Program-made: the position numbers and the translations under genes
Notes under the pieces: model-generated
The model's input: only the letters and a program-made list of their open reading frames with translations
Databases searched by the model: none
Told to the model about the DNA's origin: nothing
NCBI GenBank assembly: GCA_965243325.1
Contig: CBDEUQ010000003.1
Location: 3,286,001 to 3,350,000, forward strand
DNA: 64,000 bases
From: JANQOH01 sp965243325
GTDB lineage: Bacteria; Pseudomonadota; Alphaproteobacteria; UBA7887
Reading direction: 5' to 3'
Shown: one piece after another, positions 51,972-60,032 of the stretch
How the letters are laid out: each line of letters begins with the position of its first letter
Numbering within the stretch: the stretch's first letter is position 1

Positions 51972-53251
51972 GGTAACGTCAAGAGTTATGTGTCAGGGAG
52001 ACGGGGGTGCTGATTCCCTGAGACTTGTTTTCGTGGATGAATACCGCGTAGAGGACGCGGTCCATTGAGGTCCGGTCCTGGAAGGTTCCCATGGGCCGGG
52101 TTCGTCTGCGGACCTCCCGGAACCTTCGTTCGATGGCGTTGGTGGTCCTGACCCGCTTTCGCTCATCGAGGGTCCGGTAGCGGAAGCAGGTGAGCAGCTC
52201 GTCGAGATCGCTGCGCAGGCAGGCGACGGCCTTGGGGTAGGTGCTTTGCCAGCGGTCGGCGAAGCGTCGGGCGGCGCTCTGGGCCTTGCGGCGGCTCTTT
52301 GCATTCATGACGGCGTGGACATCGGCCTTGACGGCCTCCTGGTCGGCCTTGCGGACCTTGTTGAGGATGTTGCGCATCTTGTGCGCCCAGCACCTCTGAA
52401 CCGGGATGCCGGGATAGACGAACGGCAAGGCAGCCAGCAGGCCCTTGCCGCCATCGACGCAGATCATCTCAAGGCCTTCGCCGGTGAGCCCGCGGTGGTA
52501 CAGCCGGTTGAGGAACACTTCCCACTCGCGGGCGCCTTCGCTGACGGCGAGATGGAAGTCGATGATCTCCTTCTTGCCGTCGGGGCGGATGCCGAGCGCC
52601 ACCAGGACCGGCCTCCTGAGCGCGCCGGCGCCGGTCTTGCGGGCCAGCACCACGCCGTCGAGCATCAGCGCCTTGTAGGCGTTCTTCAGCGGCCTGCGGT
52701 GGAAGGCCTCGACCGCCATGTCGAGCGTCTTGGAGACCCGGCTCACCGTCGCGGCCGAGACCGGGCGCCCGAGCAGGGCCAGCAGGACCTCGCCCACCTT
52801 GCGCGTCGAAAGCCCCAGCACGAAGCCGGCCAGGATGGCACGGTCGATCTCCGGCGCGCGCCTTGCGTAGCTCTTCACAACCCCGGTCGGGCAGAAGTGC
52901 CGGGTGCGCGGCACGTTGAGCTCGATGTCGCCGAGCTCGCTCAGCAGGCAGCGGCGGTAGGTCCCGTTGCGCCGGTCGCGCATCGCGCCGGCGTCGAGGT
53001 TGTCGAGCCAGCGATCCACCGCCTCGGCCATCCGGCCCTCGATGATCTCGGCCAGCGCCTGGCGGCCGAGCGGGCGGTAGCCCTCGCCCCAGTCCAGTCC
53101 GCCTGCCTGCATCTCCTTCACCACCTCAAAGGCCTGGGGTAGGCTCATGATCGTCGCAGCTTGCTGGGACATGCGGGGTGCTCCTGTTTGTGGTTGTCGT
53201 CACCACAGGGAGTACCCCCTTCCCACCTGACACATAAATTCTTACGTCACC
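51972..53251 (-). mobile_element. IS256-family insertion sequence, copy C
   Basis: It is 1,280 bp with the same terminal repeats as copies A and B. CCGCCGCGC occurs on both sides (51963-51971 and 53252-53260), a 9-bp duplication. It lies between the cyclase start and the tRNA-Arg gene. Confidence 0.94.
51979..53172 (-). CDS. IS256-family transposase, copy C
   Basis: This 397-residue product is identical to copies A and B. It reads towards the cyclase gene, so transcription from the element could enter that gene; IS256-family ends sometimes supply promoters. The catalytic residues D, D and E are intact. Confidence 0.96.
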   Translation of the reverse strand: MSQQAATIMSLPQAFEVVKEMQAGGLDWGEGYRPLGRQALAEIIEGRMAEAVDRWLDNLDAGAMRDRRNGTYRRCLLSELGDIELNVPRTRHFCPTGVVKSYARRAPEIDRAILAGFVLGLSTRKVGEVLLALLGRPVSAATVSRVSKTLDMAVEAFHRRPLKNAYKALMLDGVVLARKTGAGALRRPVLVALGIRPDGKKEIIDFHLAVSEGAREWEVFLNRLYHRGLTGEGLEMICVDGGKGLLAALPFVYPGIPVQRCWAHKMRNILNKVRKADQEAVKADVHAVMNAKSRRKAQSAARRFADRWQSTYPKAVACLRSDLDELLTCFRYRTLDERKRVRTTNAIERRFREVRRRTRPMGTFQDRTSMDRVLYAVFIHENKSQGISTPVSLTHNS

Positions 53252-53306
53252 CCGCCGCGCCGCGGGAACGCGCCGCCGCGGCGTTCGTGCTATCGTGACG
53301 CCGTGC

Positions 53307-53383
53307 GGCCCCGTAGCTCAGCCGGATAGAGCGGCGGATTCCTAATCCGCAGGTCGCAGGTTCGAATCCTGCCGGGGTCGCCA
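53307..53383 (+). tRNA. tRNA-Arg (anticodon CCT)
   Basis: GGCCCCG at 53307 pairs with CGGGGTC at the 3' end. The D arm (GCTCAGCCGGATAGAGC), the anticodon stem with CCT at 53341-53343, the T arm (TTCGAATC) and an encoded CCA are present. The 3' 51 bases are repeated at 57399-57449, so the gene is the integration site of the mini-island. Confidence 0.97.
53333..53383 (+). repeat. Left attachment repeat (3' half of tRNA-Arg)
   Basis: This 51-bp stretch from the anticodon arm to CCA is exactly repeated at 57399-57449. The integrated element leaves the tRNA intact here and a partial copy at the far end. Confidence 0.93.
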
Positions 53384-53384
53384 A

Positions 53385-53894
53385 ATGTTTCATTATATTA
53401 TGATGTTTTCGAAATCTGCGGGACAGATTGAGTCATCACAGCACGCATGCGTTGATATAGCGAAAGAAAATCAAAGGGATCGCGAAACAATGAAAGAATA
53501 TAGAATCAAATGGATCGTTCGATTTATGAGAGATAGCGCGCGAGACCTTATGAAAGTAGGAATGATCATTAATGGTGCTGCCGCTGTTACCTTGATGGCA
53601 TTTGTGGGAAATGTATGGTCCGATGTGAATGACAGGACCGCATTATTACCCTTTGCTAACTCAATTCTTTACTTTTGTATCGGAGTAACACTTTCTGGAT
53701 TTGCTTTTGCCGCTCATTATGGTATTTTTGAGAGTATTTCTGAGGGGAAAGTAAACCCTGTAGGTATTCTACAGGGACTATCTTTGTATTTTATGATAGG
53801 TCTTTGGGGACTTGGGTCAGTCGCTCCTTTGTGCATCTTTATGTTCGCCGTTCTCGAGTTTCATGGCGCCATAAGCAATCATACCTTTCCGTAG
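53385..53894 (+). CDS. Small A+T-rich membrane protein of the mini-island
   Basis: The open frame gives 169 residues from an ATG two bases after the tRNA CCA. An ATG at 53490 (MKEYRIKWIVRFM), 12 bases after AAGGGA, is a more natural start and gives 134 residues. Three membrane segments are visible: GMIINGAAAVTLMAFVGNV, NSILYFCIGVTLSGFAFAA and YFMIGLWGLGSVAPLCIFMF. The N-terminus is basic and cytosolic. The gene has much lower G+C than the chromosome. No family is recognised. A membrane-damage role, such as a phage-triggered effector, can be proposed only from its island setting. Confidence 0.6.
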   Translation: MFHYIMMFSKSAGQIESSQHACVDIAKENQRDRETMKEYRIKWIVRFMRDSARDLMKVGMIINGAAAVTLMAFVGNVWSDVNDRTALLPFANSILYFCIGVTLSGFAFAAHYGIFESISEGKVNPVGILQGLSLYFMIGLWGLGSVAPLCIFMFAVLEFHGAISNHTFP

Positions 53895-53914
53895 CCTCCC
53901 GGTAGGCGTCGGAG

Positions 53915-54251
53915 TTAGAAGTCGAGTCCGTCGCCCGCGGCGGCCGCGGACATGGGCTTCGTTCCGTCAAGCCAGCCCGTGGTTGCCATCTGCGAAAAGC
54001 TCCATGGGGATTGCGCGGCTTCCCACGCCTTCCGGCCTGCCGTCCGCCCACGCCGCCGCCTGTAGCTTCGCCTCCGCGCTGTTCGGCAGACGGCCACGCG
54101 CCGCCGCCCTTGCCGAGGGGACGGATATGGCCGCACTCAAGCCGCCCCGGCTCCGCCGCATGCGGTGCACCGCCAACCGTCGCGGTCGAAGACGACGCGT
54201 CGGAGCGTGGCCCAGCGGGCGCGGCGTAATGTAAATGTGGTTGCGACTCAT
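53915..54251 (-). pseudogene. Degraded HNH endonuclease gene
   Basis: Reading from the ATG at 54251, MSRNHIYITPRP begins in one frame. RWATLRRVVFDRDGWRCTAC then lies in another, and RLECGHIRPLGKGGGAW in the next. Together these make the N-terminal half of a phage-type HNH nuclease, which has C-x2-C then a G-H-x-x-P histidine. At least two frameshifts and no clear second half leave it inactive. The sequence is much richer in G+C than its neighbours within the island. Confidence 0.55.
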
Positions 54252-54668
54252 GCAATGGCTCACTCCGCCCTCAGGCGTCATATTCTTCTGCTATGTTTCT
54301 CCAAGTATGGGATATTTTCCTCAAGTCCATCTCACTATACAACTCAAACTTAATGGTGTGGCTATAGCCGATTAGGTCGGAACAGCAAATTGAAAATCGA
54401 ATAGGAAAATAATATGGTTCCTGTTGACCATGGTGGATAGTCAAAATCCCCTTCCTATCTTCCTCAAAGATTTTTTCTGGAGAAAAAGTCAGTTTGTTGT
54501 CCCCCTCGGGATAAACTCCAATACTACGTGCTTCCGCACCACGGTTCCCTATTTCAACAAACATTCCCTCAGGGCAGTGGCCCCAGTCTCCGGTGGCTAC
54601 TAGGTCTGGTCTGGCTGCTCGCATTTCGCGTTCTTGAAGGAGGCCCACTTCCTCCCTTGCAACATCCG

Positions 54669-55751
54669 CTAGTGGATTGATTCCAACGTTTGGAACCCTC
54701 GGTTTCTGGCGGCGATGATGTCGTCGGGGTCCGCGATCCAGACGAAGGGCTTTGCCTCTGTCCGGTTGTGCTCGTCGATGAAGCGCTGGATGGCGTCGCG
54801 GAGTTCGTCGACGGAGCGGAACACGCCGTGCTTGAGCCGCCGGCGCGTCAGCTTGGCGAAGAAGCCTTCGACGGCGTTGAGCCACGAGCACGAGGTCGGG
54901 GTGAAGTGGAAGGTCCAGCGCGGATGCTTCTCGAGCCATGCCCGGACCGCCTTGTGCTTGTGGGCGGAGTAGTTGTCGAGGATGGCATGGATCGGCGTCC
55001 CGGCGGCGACCGTGCGTTCGATGCGTTCGAGGAAGCGCACGAACTCCTCGTGCCGGTGACGGGCGCTGTGCTGCGAGATCACCGTCCCCTCGAGCACATC
55101 AAGGGCGGCGAACAGCGTCGTCGTGCCGTGTCGCTTGTAGTCGTGGGTCATGGTGGCACCGCGCCCTTTCTTCAACGGCAGCCCGGGCTGCGTGCGGTCG
55201 AGTGCCTGGATCTGCGACTTTTCGTCGATCGACAGCACCGCCGCATGCGCCGGCGGCTCCACGTACAGGCCGACGATGTCGCGCACCTTGTCGACGAAGG
55301 CCGGATCGGTCGACAGCTTGAACTGACGCCAGCGGTGCGGCGCGAGACCGTGCGCCTGCCAGATCGTGCGCACCGTCGAGGCGGCCACGCCCGCGGCCTT
55401 CGCCATCGCCCGCAGTGTCCAGTGCGTCGCCTCGCCCGCCGGCGGCGTCTGCGTCAGGCGTACGATCGTCGCAACCCGTGCAGGCGACAAAGGCTTCCGG
55501 CCGGGAGGCCGTGTCTTGTCCCGCAGAAGCCCGTCGACGCCCTCTTCCATGAAGCGTTCCTGCCAGCGCCAGACGCACGTCTTCGACTTCCCCGTCGCCG
55601 CCATGATCGCCATCGTCCCCAGACCGTCGGCGCTGGCCAGGACGATCCGCGCCCGCCACACGTGCTTCTGCGCGCTGTTGCGATCCTCAACGATCGCACG
55701 CAAGCGGTCGCGATCCTCCACCGAAACCGTGAACGAAACTCCCCGACGCAT
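54669..55751 (-). CDS. IS630-family transposase, copy 1
   Basis: The 360-residue product has an N-terminal HTH pair (MAIMAATGKSKTCVWRWQERF, then GVAASTVRTIWQAHGL). The catalytic DDE domain has SIDEKSQIQALDR, AILDNYSAHKH and NAVEGFFAKLTRRRL. Its stop codon is formed from the duplicated target TA plus the next base, so it is not encoded by the element itself. All key residues are intact. Confidence 0.93.
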   Translation of the reverse strand: MRRGVSFTVSVEDRDRLRAIVEDRNSAQKHVWRARIVLASADGLGTMAIMAATGKSKTCVWRWQERFMEEGVDGLLRDKTRPPGRKPLSPARVATIVRLTQTPPAGEATHWTLRAMAKAAGVAASTVRTIWQAHGLAPHRWRQFKLSTDPAFVDKVRDIVGLYVEPPAHAAVLSIDEKSQIQALDRTQPGLPLKKGRGATMTHDYKRHGTTTLFAALDVLEGTVISQHSARHRHEEFVRFLERIERTVAAGTPIHAILDNYSAHKHKAVRAWLEKHPRWTFHFTPTSCSWLNAVEGFFAKLTRRRLKHGVFRSVDELRDAIQRFIDEHNRTEAKPFVWIADPDDIIAARNRGFQTLESIH

Positions 55752-55818
55752 CGCAACCGTCCCATGACAGATCGAACAAGGGAAACAATAAAGGACTCTT
55801 CCGTCAAATACAATCCAC
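54672..55818 (-). mobile_element. IS630-family insertion sequence, copy 1
   Basis: It is 1,147 bp. The ends are GTGGATTG...CAATCCAC, with target TA duplicated at 54670-54671 and 55819-55820. TA targeting is the mark of the IS630-Tc1-mariner group. Confidence 0.88.
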
Positions 55819-56167
55819 TAGGCGTGCCGTTTCCTTAACTTGGCGACTCAGCTCCTCATGTTGTAATTCAAGTGCTTTCGTATTGAGCCGCAATTCCTCT
55901 CCATGCTGGAAATAACCGATTACTAGCCAGAACAGCGCCAAGGGGGCGAACGATCCAGCAAGAAAATCCCCCCACTCATTCAATGGCATCGTGCCAGCAT
56001 CGTTGAATCGGAGGCATACACCGACGACGAACGCCAGTATCCAAACTCCGGTCAAGGCAAAAGCGATCTTTGTGAGCAGCTTCTTACTCTGGGGTTTACG
56101 TTGCGAGTTTGTCATCTCTCTGTGCGAATCCTTGGCGGTCCAACAAACCGAGCCACGGAACTTGAGT

Positions 56168-57274
56168 CTACTGGATTGATTCCAACGTTTGGAACCCTCG
56201 TTTCCTTGCGGCGATGATGTCCTCGGGATCGGCGGCCCAGAAGAACGGTCTGGCGTCGGCAGCGTTGTGCTCGGCGATGAACCGGTGAATGGCGTCGCGG
56301 AGTTCGCGGACGGAGCGGAAGACGCCGTGCCTGAGCCGCCGTCGCATCAGCTTGGCGAAGAAGCCCTCGACCGCGTTGAGCCACGAACACGAGGTCGGGG
56401 TGAAGTGGAAGGTCCAGCGCGGGTGCCTCGCGAGCCAGGCCCGGACCCTGGCGTGTTTGTGCGTGGCGTAGTTGTCGAGGATGGCATGGATCGCAGTGCC
56501 GGCGGGGATCGAGCGCTCGATGCGGTCGAGAAACTTCAGGAATTCCTGATGGCGGTGGCGAGCCGCGTGCTGGCCGACAATGGTTCCCCCGGATCGGGTC
56601 CGGGGCAGGCTATCAAGGACATTCAGGGCCGCGAACAGCGTTGTGGTGCCGTGCCGCTTGTAGTCATGGGTCATGGTGGCGCAGCGCCCCTTCTTCAGCG
56701 GCAGGCCGGGTTGTGTGCGGTCGAGGGCCTGGATCTGCGTCTTCTCGTCGATCGACAGCACCACCGCATGTGCCGGTGGCGCCACGTAGAGGCCGACAAT
56801 GTCGGTCAGCTTGTCGGCGAAGGCGGGATCGTTCGAGAGCTTGAACTGCCGCCAGCGATGCGGTGCCAGGCCGTGCGCCTGCCAGATCGTCCGCACCGTC
56901 GAGGCGGCGACACCCGCGACCTTTGCCATCGCCCGCAGCGTCCAATGCGTCGCTTCCCCGGGCGGCGGGGTGTGGGTCAACCGCACGATCTCCGCCACCT
57001 GCTCGGGCGCAATCGGCGCCCTTCCGGGCGGCCGTGTCTTGTCGCGGAGAAGTCCGTCCACGCCTTCGCGCATGAAGCGTTCCTGCCAGCGCCAGACGCA
57101 AGTCTTCGACTTGCCGGTCTCCGTCATGATCGCCGTCGTGCCCAGACCCGCGGCGCTGAGCAGGATGATATGCGCCCGCCACACGTGCTTCTGAAGGCTG
57201 TTCCCATCGGACATCACCTCCCGCAGGCGCCGACGGTCCGCCGCCGATACCGTGAAAGAGACACCTTTGCGCAT
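56168..57274 (-). CDS. IS630-family transposase, copy 2
   Basis: The 368-residue product closely resembles copy 1, with SIDEKTQIQALDR, AILDNYATHKH and NAVEGFFAKLMRRRL. It has about eight extra residues (LPRTRSGG) after ALNVLDS, encoded by a CCCCGGATCGGGTCCGGGG palindrome at 56587-56605. The insert is in frame and lies in a loop between catalytic residues, so activity may survive. As in copy 1, the stop uses the target TA. Confidence 0.92.
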   Translation of the reverse strand: MRKGVSFTVSAADRRRLREVMSDGNSLQKHVWRAHIILLSAAGLGTTAIMTETGKSKTCVWRWQERFMREGVDGLLRDKTRPPGRAPIAPEQVAEIVRLTHTPPPGEATHWTLRAMAKVAGVAASTVRTIWQAHGLAPHRWRQFKLSNDPAFADKLTDIVGLYVAPPAHAVVLSIDEKTQIQALDRTQPGLPLKKGRCATMTHDYKRHGTTTLFAALNVLDSLPRTRSGGTIVGQHAARHRHQEFLKFLDRIERSIPAGTAIHAILDNYATHKHARVRAWLARHPRWTFHFTPTSCSWLNAVEGFFAKLMRRRLRHGVFRSVRELRDAIHRFIAEHNAADARPFFWAADPEDIIAARKRGFQTLESIQ

Positions 57275-57341
57275 GAGCCGCTGCCTCGTCGCCGTCGGAA
57301 AACAGGAAACCTCTCGGACTCTTCCGACAAAGTCAATCCAC
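56171..57341 (-). mobile_element. IS630-family insertion sequence, copy 2
   Basis: It is 1,171 bp. The ends are CTGGATTG and CAATCCAC, with TA at 56169-56170 and 57342-57343. It is diverged from copy 1 and in the same orientation. Confidence 0.87.
56587..56605. repeat. Palindromic element inside an IS630 transposase gene
   Basis: CCCCGGATCGGGTCCGGGG is absent from the sister copy at the same place, so it is an in-frame insertion. It shares its arms and core with the stem at 20091-20107 in the relaxase gene. Confidence 0.6.
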
Positions 57342-57398
57342 TAATGTATGTAAATCAGATGGTTAGGCATTACCGGGACGGGCCGGGCACTCGTTTCG

Positions 57399-57449
57399 GG
57401 CGGATTCCTAATCCGCAGGTCGCAGGTTCGAATCCTGCCGGGGTCGCCA
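57399..57449 (+). repeat. Right attachment repeat (partial tRNA-Arg)
   Basis: These 51 bases are identical to 53333-53383. The tRNA 5' half is missing here, so this copy cannot be a working tRNA. Confidence 0.93.
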
Positions 57450-57475
57450 GCGCGGCGCGGGGACCGCGCCGGGCG

Positions 57476-58144
57476 TCACCCCATCGCCAACGCCAGCGTC
57501 CGGCTGATCGCCGACAGGGAGGCGCCGGATTCCGCCGCCCAGGCATTGAACGCGGCCTGGACGCGCGCGAGGTCGCGCTTGCCCGAGGGCTTGCGCGTCG
57601 CCGCGCCCGCCTCGATCAGCGCCCGCGTCACATCCGGCGTGAGCATGAACGTGTCCTTGCCCGCCATGCGCAGGAAATACGGCACTGAGGTGCCGCCCAT
57701 CTGCTTGAACCGCTTCCCCATTTCGGCCCACAGCCCGACCGTGTCCTCGGCCGGCCAGCCGGCCAGCCAGGCGCCGAAGCCCCCCGCCTCCTCCGAGATC
57801 TCCAGGATCGCGCGCGCGTTGGCGGGAACCGACGACAGCTTCGGCCAGTGGCGGATCAGGCGCTTGTCCTGCATCAGCGCTTCCAGTTCCGGCTCCGGCA
57901 TCGCCGCCACACGGCGCGGGTCGAAGGCGTGGAACGCGTCCTCGAAGGCCGGCCACTTGGCCTCGACCATCGAGTGCTTGAGCCCGGCGGAGAACACCCG
58001 CAGGCTCATCAGCGAAAGGTAGCGGTCGTCGCCGCGGTCGCGCAGCTCGCGCTCGCTCGCCGGCGCCGGCAGCATCCCGGCCAACGCCGCCTCGCCCCCG
58101 GCGCGCTCGACAGCGCGCTTGCGAAAGCTCTCGAAAGACGGCAT
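57476..58144 (-). CDS. DNA-3-methyladenine glycosylase I (Tag)-like protein
   Basis: The 222-residue product has the Tag-like region DDRYLSLMSLRVFSAGLKHSMVEAKWPAFEDAFHAFDP. It continues with MQDKRLIRHWPKLSSVPANARAILE. The helical HhH-type fold, with a late DVTRALIEAG, matches 3-methyladenine glycosylase I, which removes alkylated adenine from DNA. The N-terminal zinc ligands of classical Tag (an early Cys and His) are not evident, so the substrate may differ. The start ATG is at 58144, 38 bases after the acyl-CoA synthetase stop on the same strand. Confidence 0.7.
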   Translation of the reverse strand: MPSFESFRKRAVERAGGEAALAGMLPAPASERELRDRGDDRYLSLMSLRVFSAGLKHSMVEAKWPAFEDAFHAFDPRRVAAMPEPELEALMQDKRLIRHWPKLSSVPANARAILEISEEAGGFGAWLAGWPAEDTVGLWAEMGKRFKQMGGTSVPYFLRMAGKDTFMLTPDVTRALIEAGAATRKPSGKRDLARVQAAFNAWAAESGASLSAISRTLALAMG

Positions 58145-58182
58145 CGGGCGTTCCCTCCGTTTCCCCGTTCCGGTACGGGCGG

Positions 58183-59955
58183 CTAGTACAGGTCTTCGAG
58201 CGCGCCGCGGTAGCGCTCCAGCACCTCGTGGCGGCGGACCTTCATCGTCGGCGTCATCATGCCGTTCTCGACGGTGAAGGCCTCGCTGGCGACCGTGAAG
58301 CGCTTGACCCTCTCGATGACCGACAGGCCGCGGTTGGCGCGGTCGACCGCCGCCGTCAGGGCGCGGCGGAAACCGTCGTCGCCCGCCAGGGCGGCGAGGT
58401 CCGACGCCGTGCCGGCGCCCTTCGCCCATTCGGCGACGAAGTCGTCCGACGGCACGACGAGGCCCACGAGGTGCGGCCGCCTGTCGCCCACCACCATTGC
58501 CTGCTCGATCTCGGGCTCGAGCGCCAGAATGCTCTCGACCCGCTGCGGCGCGATGTTGTCGCCGCCGGAGTTGACGATGATGTCCTTCTTGCGGTCCGTG
58601 ATGCGGATGTAGCCGTCCTCGTCCACGGTGCCGATGTCGCCGGTATGCAGCCATCCGTCGGCGAGCGCCGCGGCGGTCTCCTCGTCGCGCCGCCAGTAGC
58701 CGTCCATCAGCAGCGGTCCGCGCACCAGTATCTCGCCGTCGTCCGCCGTCCGCACCTCGACGTCGGTGAGCGCGCGGCCCACGGTGTCGAGCCGGATGTC
58801 GTGGGGCGGGTTGCAGCTCACCACCGGCGCCGCCTCGGTCTGGCCGTAGCCCTGGAGCAGGCGCAGGCCGAGGGCGGTGAAGAACACGCCCACGTCGTAG
58901 TTGAGCGGCGCGCCGCCGGAGACCATGGCCTTGAGCCGGCCGCCGAAGCGCGCGCGCACCTTGTCGCGGACCAGCTTGTCGACGAGGGCATCGGCCAGCC
59001 GCTCGCCGACGCGCAGCGTGTCCGGCGCCTCGTAGCGCTTGCGGCCGAGCGCGACCGCGGCCCGGAAGAGCCGCGCCTTGAGGCCGCCCTGGCGCCGGAC
59101 GCCGACGAGAATGCGCTGGCGCATCACCTCGTAGAGCCGCGGCACGGCGGTCATCATCGTCGGCCGTGCCTCGCCGAGGTTGCCGGTCAGCGCCTCGATG
59201 CTCTCGGCGTAGTAGATCTCGGCGCCGATCGCCACGGGAAACATCAGGCCGCACGAGTGCTCGTAGGCGTGCGACAGCGGAAGGAACGACAGAAACACCT
59301 CGTCGCCGAGGTCGAACGCATGCAGCAGGTCGTACGCGCCGACGCAGTTGGCGAGGATGGCGCGATGGCTCAGCATGACGCCCTTCGGCGCGCCCCCGGT
59401 GCCGGACGTGTAGATCAGGCACGCGAGCGCGTCGCGGTCGATCTCGCCCGGATCGCCGATCGCCGCTCCGGCGCCGGCGGCCAGCGCCTCGTCCCAGCCG
59501 GCGACGGCCGGCCCTGTGCCCGCCGCGGCAAGCGGTTCGACGGCGATCACGCGCCGCAGCGCCGGTGCGTCCGCCGCGGCCGCGAGCAGCCGTTCGCCGA
59601 ACGACGCGCGCGACACGACGGCCATCGCGGCGCCGGAGTCCGCCAGCACGTGCGCGTGGTCGCGCGCGGTGTTGGTGGTGTACGCCGGCACGGTGACTCC
59701 GCCGGCGGCCATGATGGCGAAATCGGCGATCGCCCAGTGCGGCGCGTTTTCCGAACACAGCAGCACCCGGTCGCCGGACGCCAGGCCCCAGGTCCGCAGG
59801 GCGCCGGCAAGCGCGCGCACCCGGTCCGCCGTCTCGCGCCAAGAAAGCGCCCGCCACGCGCCGTCGCGCTTCTCCCAGACGAACGGCCGGTCGCCGAGGC
59901 GCTCGGCCTGGGCGAAGAACATCGCCACCAGATTGGGCCAGCTGTCCAGCTTCAT
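58183..59955 (-). CDS. Long-chain acyl-CoA synthetase (AMP-forming)
   Basis: The 590-residue enzyme has the P-loop-like YTSGTGGAPKGVMLSH (about 170-190), the later YGQTEAAPVVS, GDIGTVDEDGYIRITDRKKDIIV and a C-terminal lysine region GLSVIERVKRFTVASEAFTVENGMMTPTMKVRR. These are the AMP-binding family motifs in order. It converts fatty acids to acyl-CoA with ATP. The length and C-terminal TPTMKVRR fit the FadD/FACL long-chain branch. It is divergent from pepF across 77 bases. Confidence 0.92.
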   Translation of the reverse strand: MKLDSWPNLVAMFFAQAERLGDRPFVWEKRDGAWRALSWRETADRVRALAGALRTWGLASGDRVLLCSENAPHWAIADFAIMAAGGVTVPAYTTNTARDHAHVLADSGAAMAVVSRASFGERLLAAAADAPALRRVIAVEPLAAAGTGPAVAGWDEALAAGAGAAIGDPGEIDRDALACLIYTSGTGGAPKGVMLSHRAILANCVGAYDLLHAFDLGDEVFLSFLPLSHAYEHSCGLMFPVAIGAEIYYAESIEALTGNLGEARPTMMTAVPRLYEVMRQRILVGVRRQGGLKARLFRAAVALGRKRYEAPDTLRVGERLADALVDKLVRDKVRARFGGRLKAMVSGGAPLNYDVGVFFTALGLRLLQGYGQTEAAPVVSCNPPHDIRLDTVGRALTDVEVRTADDGEILVRGPLLMDGYWRRDEETAAALADGWLHTGDIGTVDEDGYIRITDRKKDIIVNSGGDNIAPQRVESILALEPEIEQAMVVGDRRPHLVGLVVPSDDFVAEWAKGAGTASDLAALAGDDGFRRALTAAVDRANRGLSVIERVKRFTVASEAFTVENGMMTPTMKVRRHEVLERYRGALEDLY

Positions 59956-60032
59956 CGTCCCACCTCCCGCCCTCCGGTTGGCACGTGCGCGTCCGCCGGT
60001 TATACGCCCTCAGGCACCGAAAGGGAGGGAAC

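Larger units (their letters stand above)
54271..56115 (-). pseudogene. Membrane/coiled-coil protein gene split by an IS630 insertion
   Basis: The N-terminal part (56115 down to 55821) has two membrane segments (LLTKIAFALTGVWILAFVVGV and WGDFLAGSFAPLALFWLVIGY). A coiled-coil then begins GEELRLNTKALELQHEELSRQ. After removing 54672-55818 and one TA the frame continues exactly as TARLADVAREEVGLLQ. A soluble domain follows (GDWGHCPEGMFVEIGNRGAEA) and ends RNIAEEYDA. The intact protein would have about 233 residues. I recognise a widespread membrane family of unknown role with the phrase FLAGSFAPLALFWLVIGYF; no activity can be assigned. Confidence 0.8.
53384..57449. mobile_element. Mini-island in tRNA-Arg, no integrase
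   Basis: It is 4,066 bp between tRNA repeats. Two IS630 copies with their TA duplications account for about 2.32 kb, leaving about 1.74 kb of original island. The unique part is clearly lower in G+C and codes for a 169-residue membrane protein, an HNH relic and a membrane/coiled-coil gene. No recombinase gene is present, so mobility must have come from elsewhere or been lost. Confidence 0.88.

Noticed and set aside
57342..57398. Second tRNA at 57,399
   Set aside because: The 5' half of the tRNA is absent; it is an attachment repeat.
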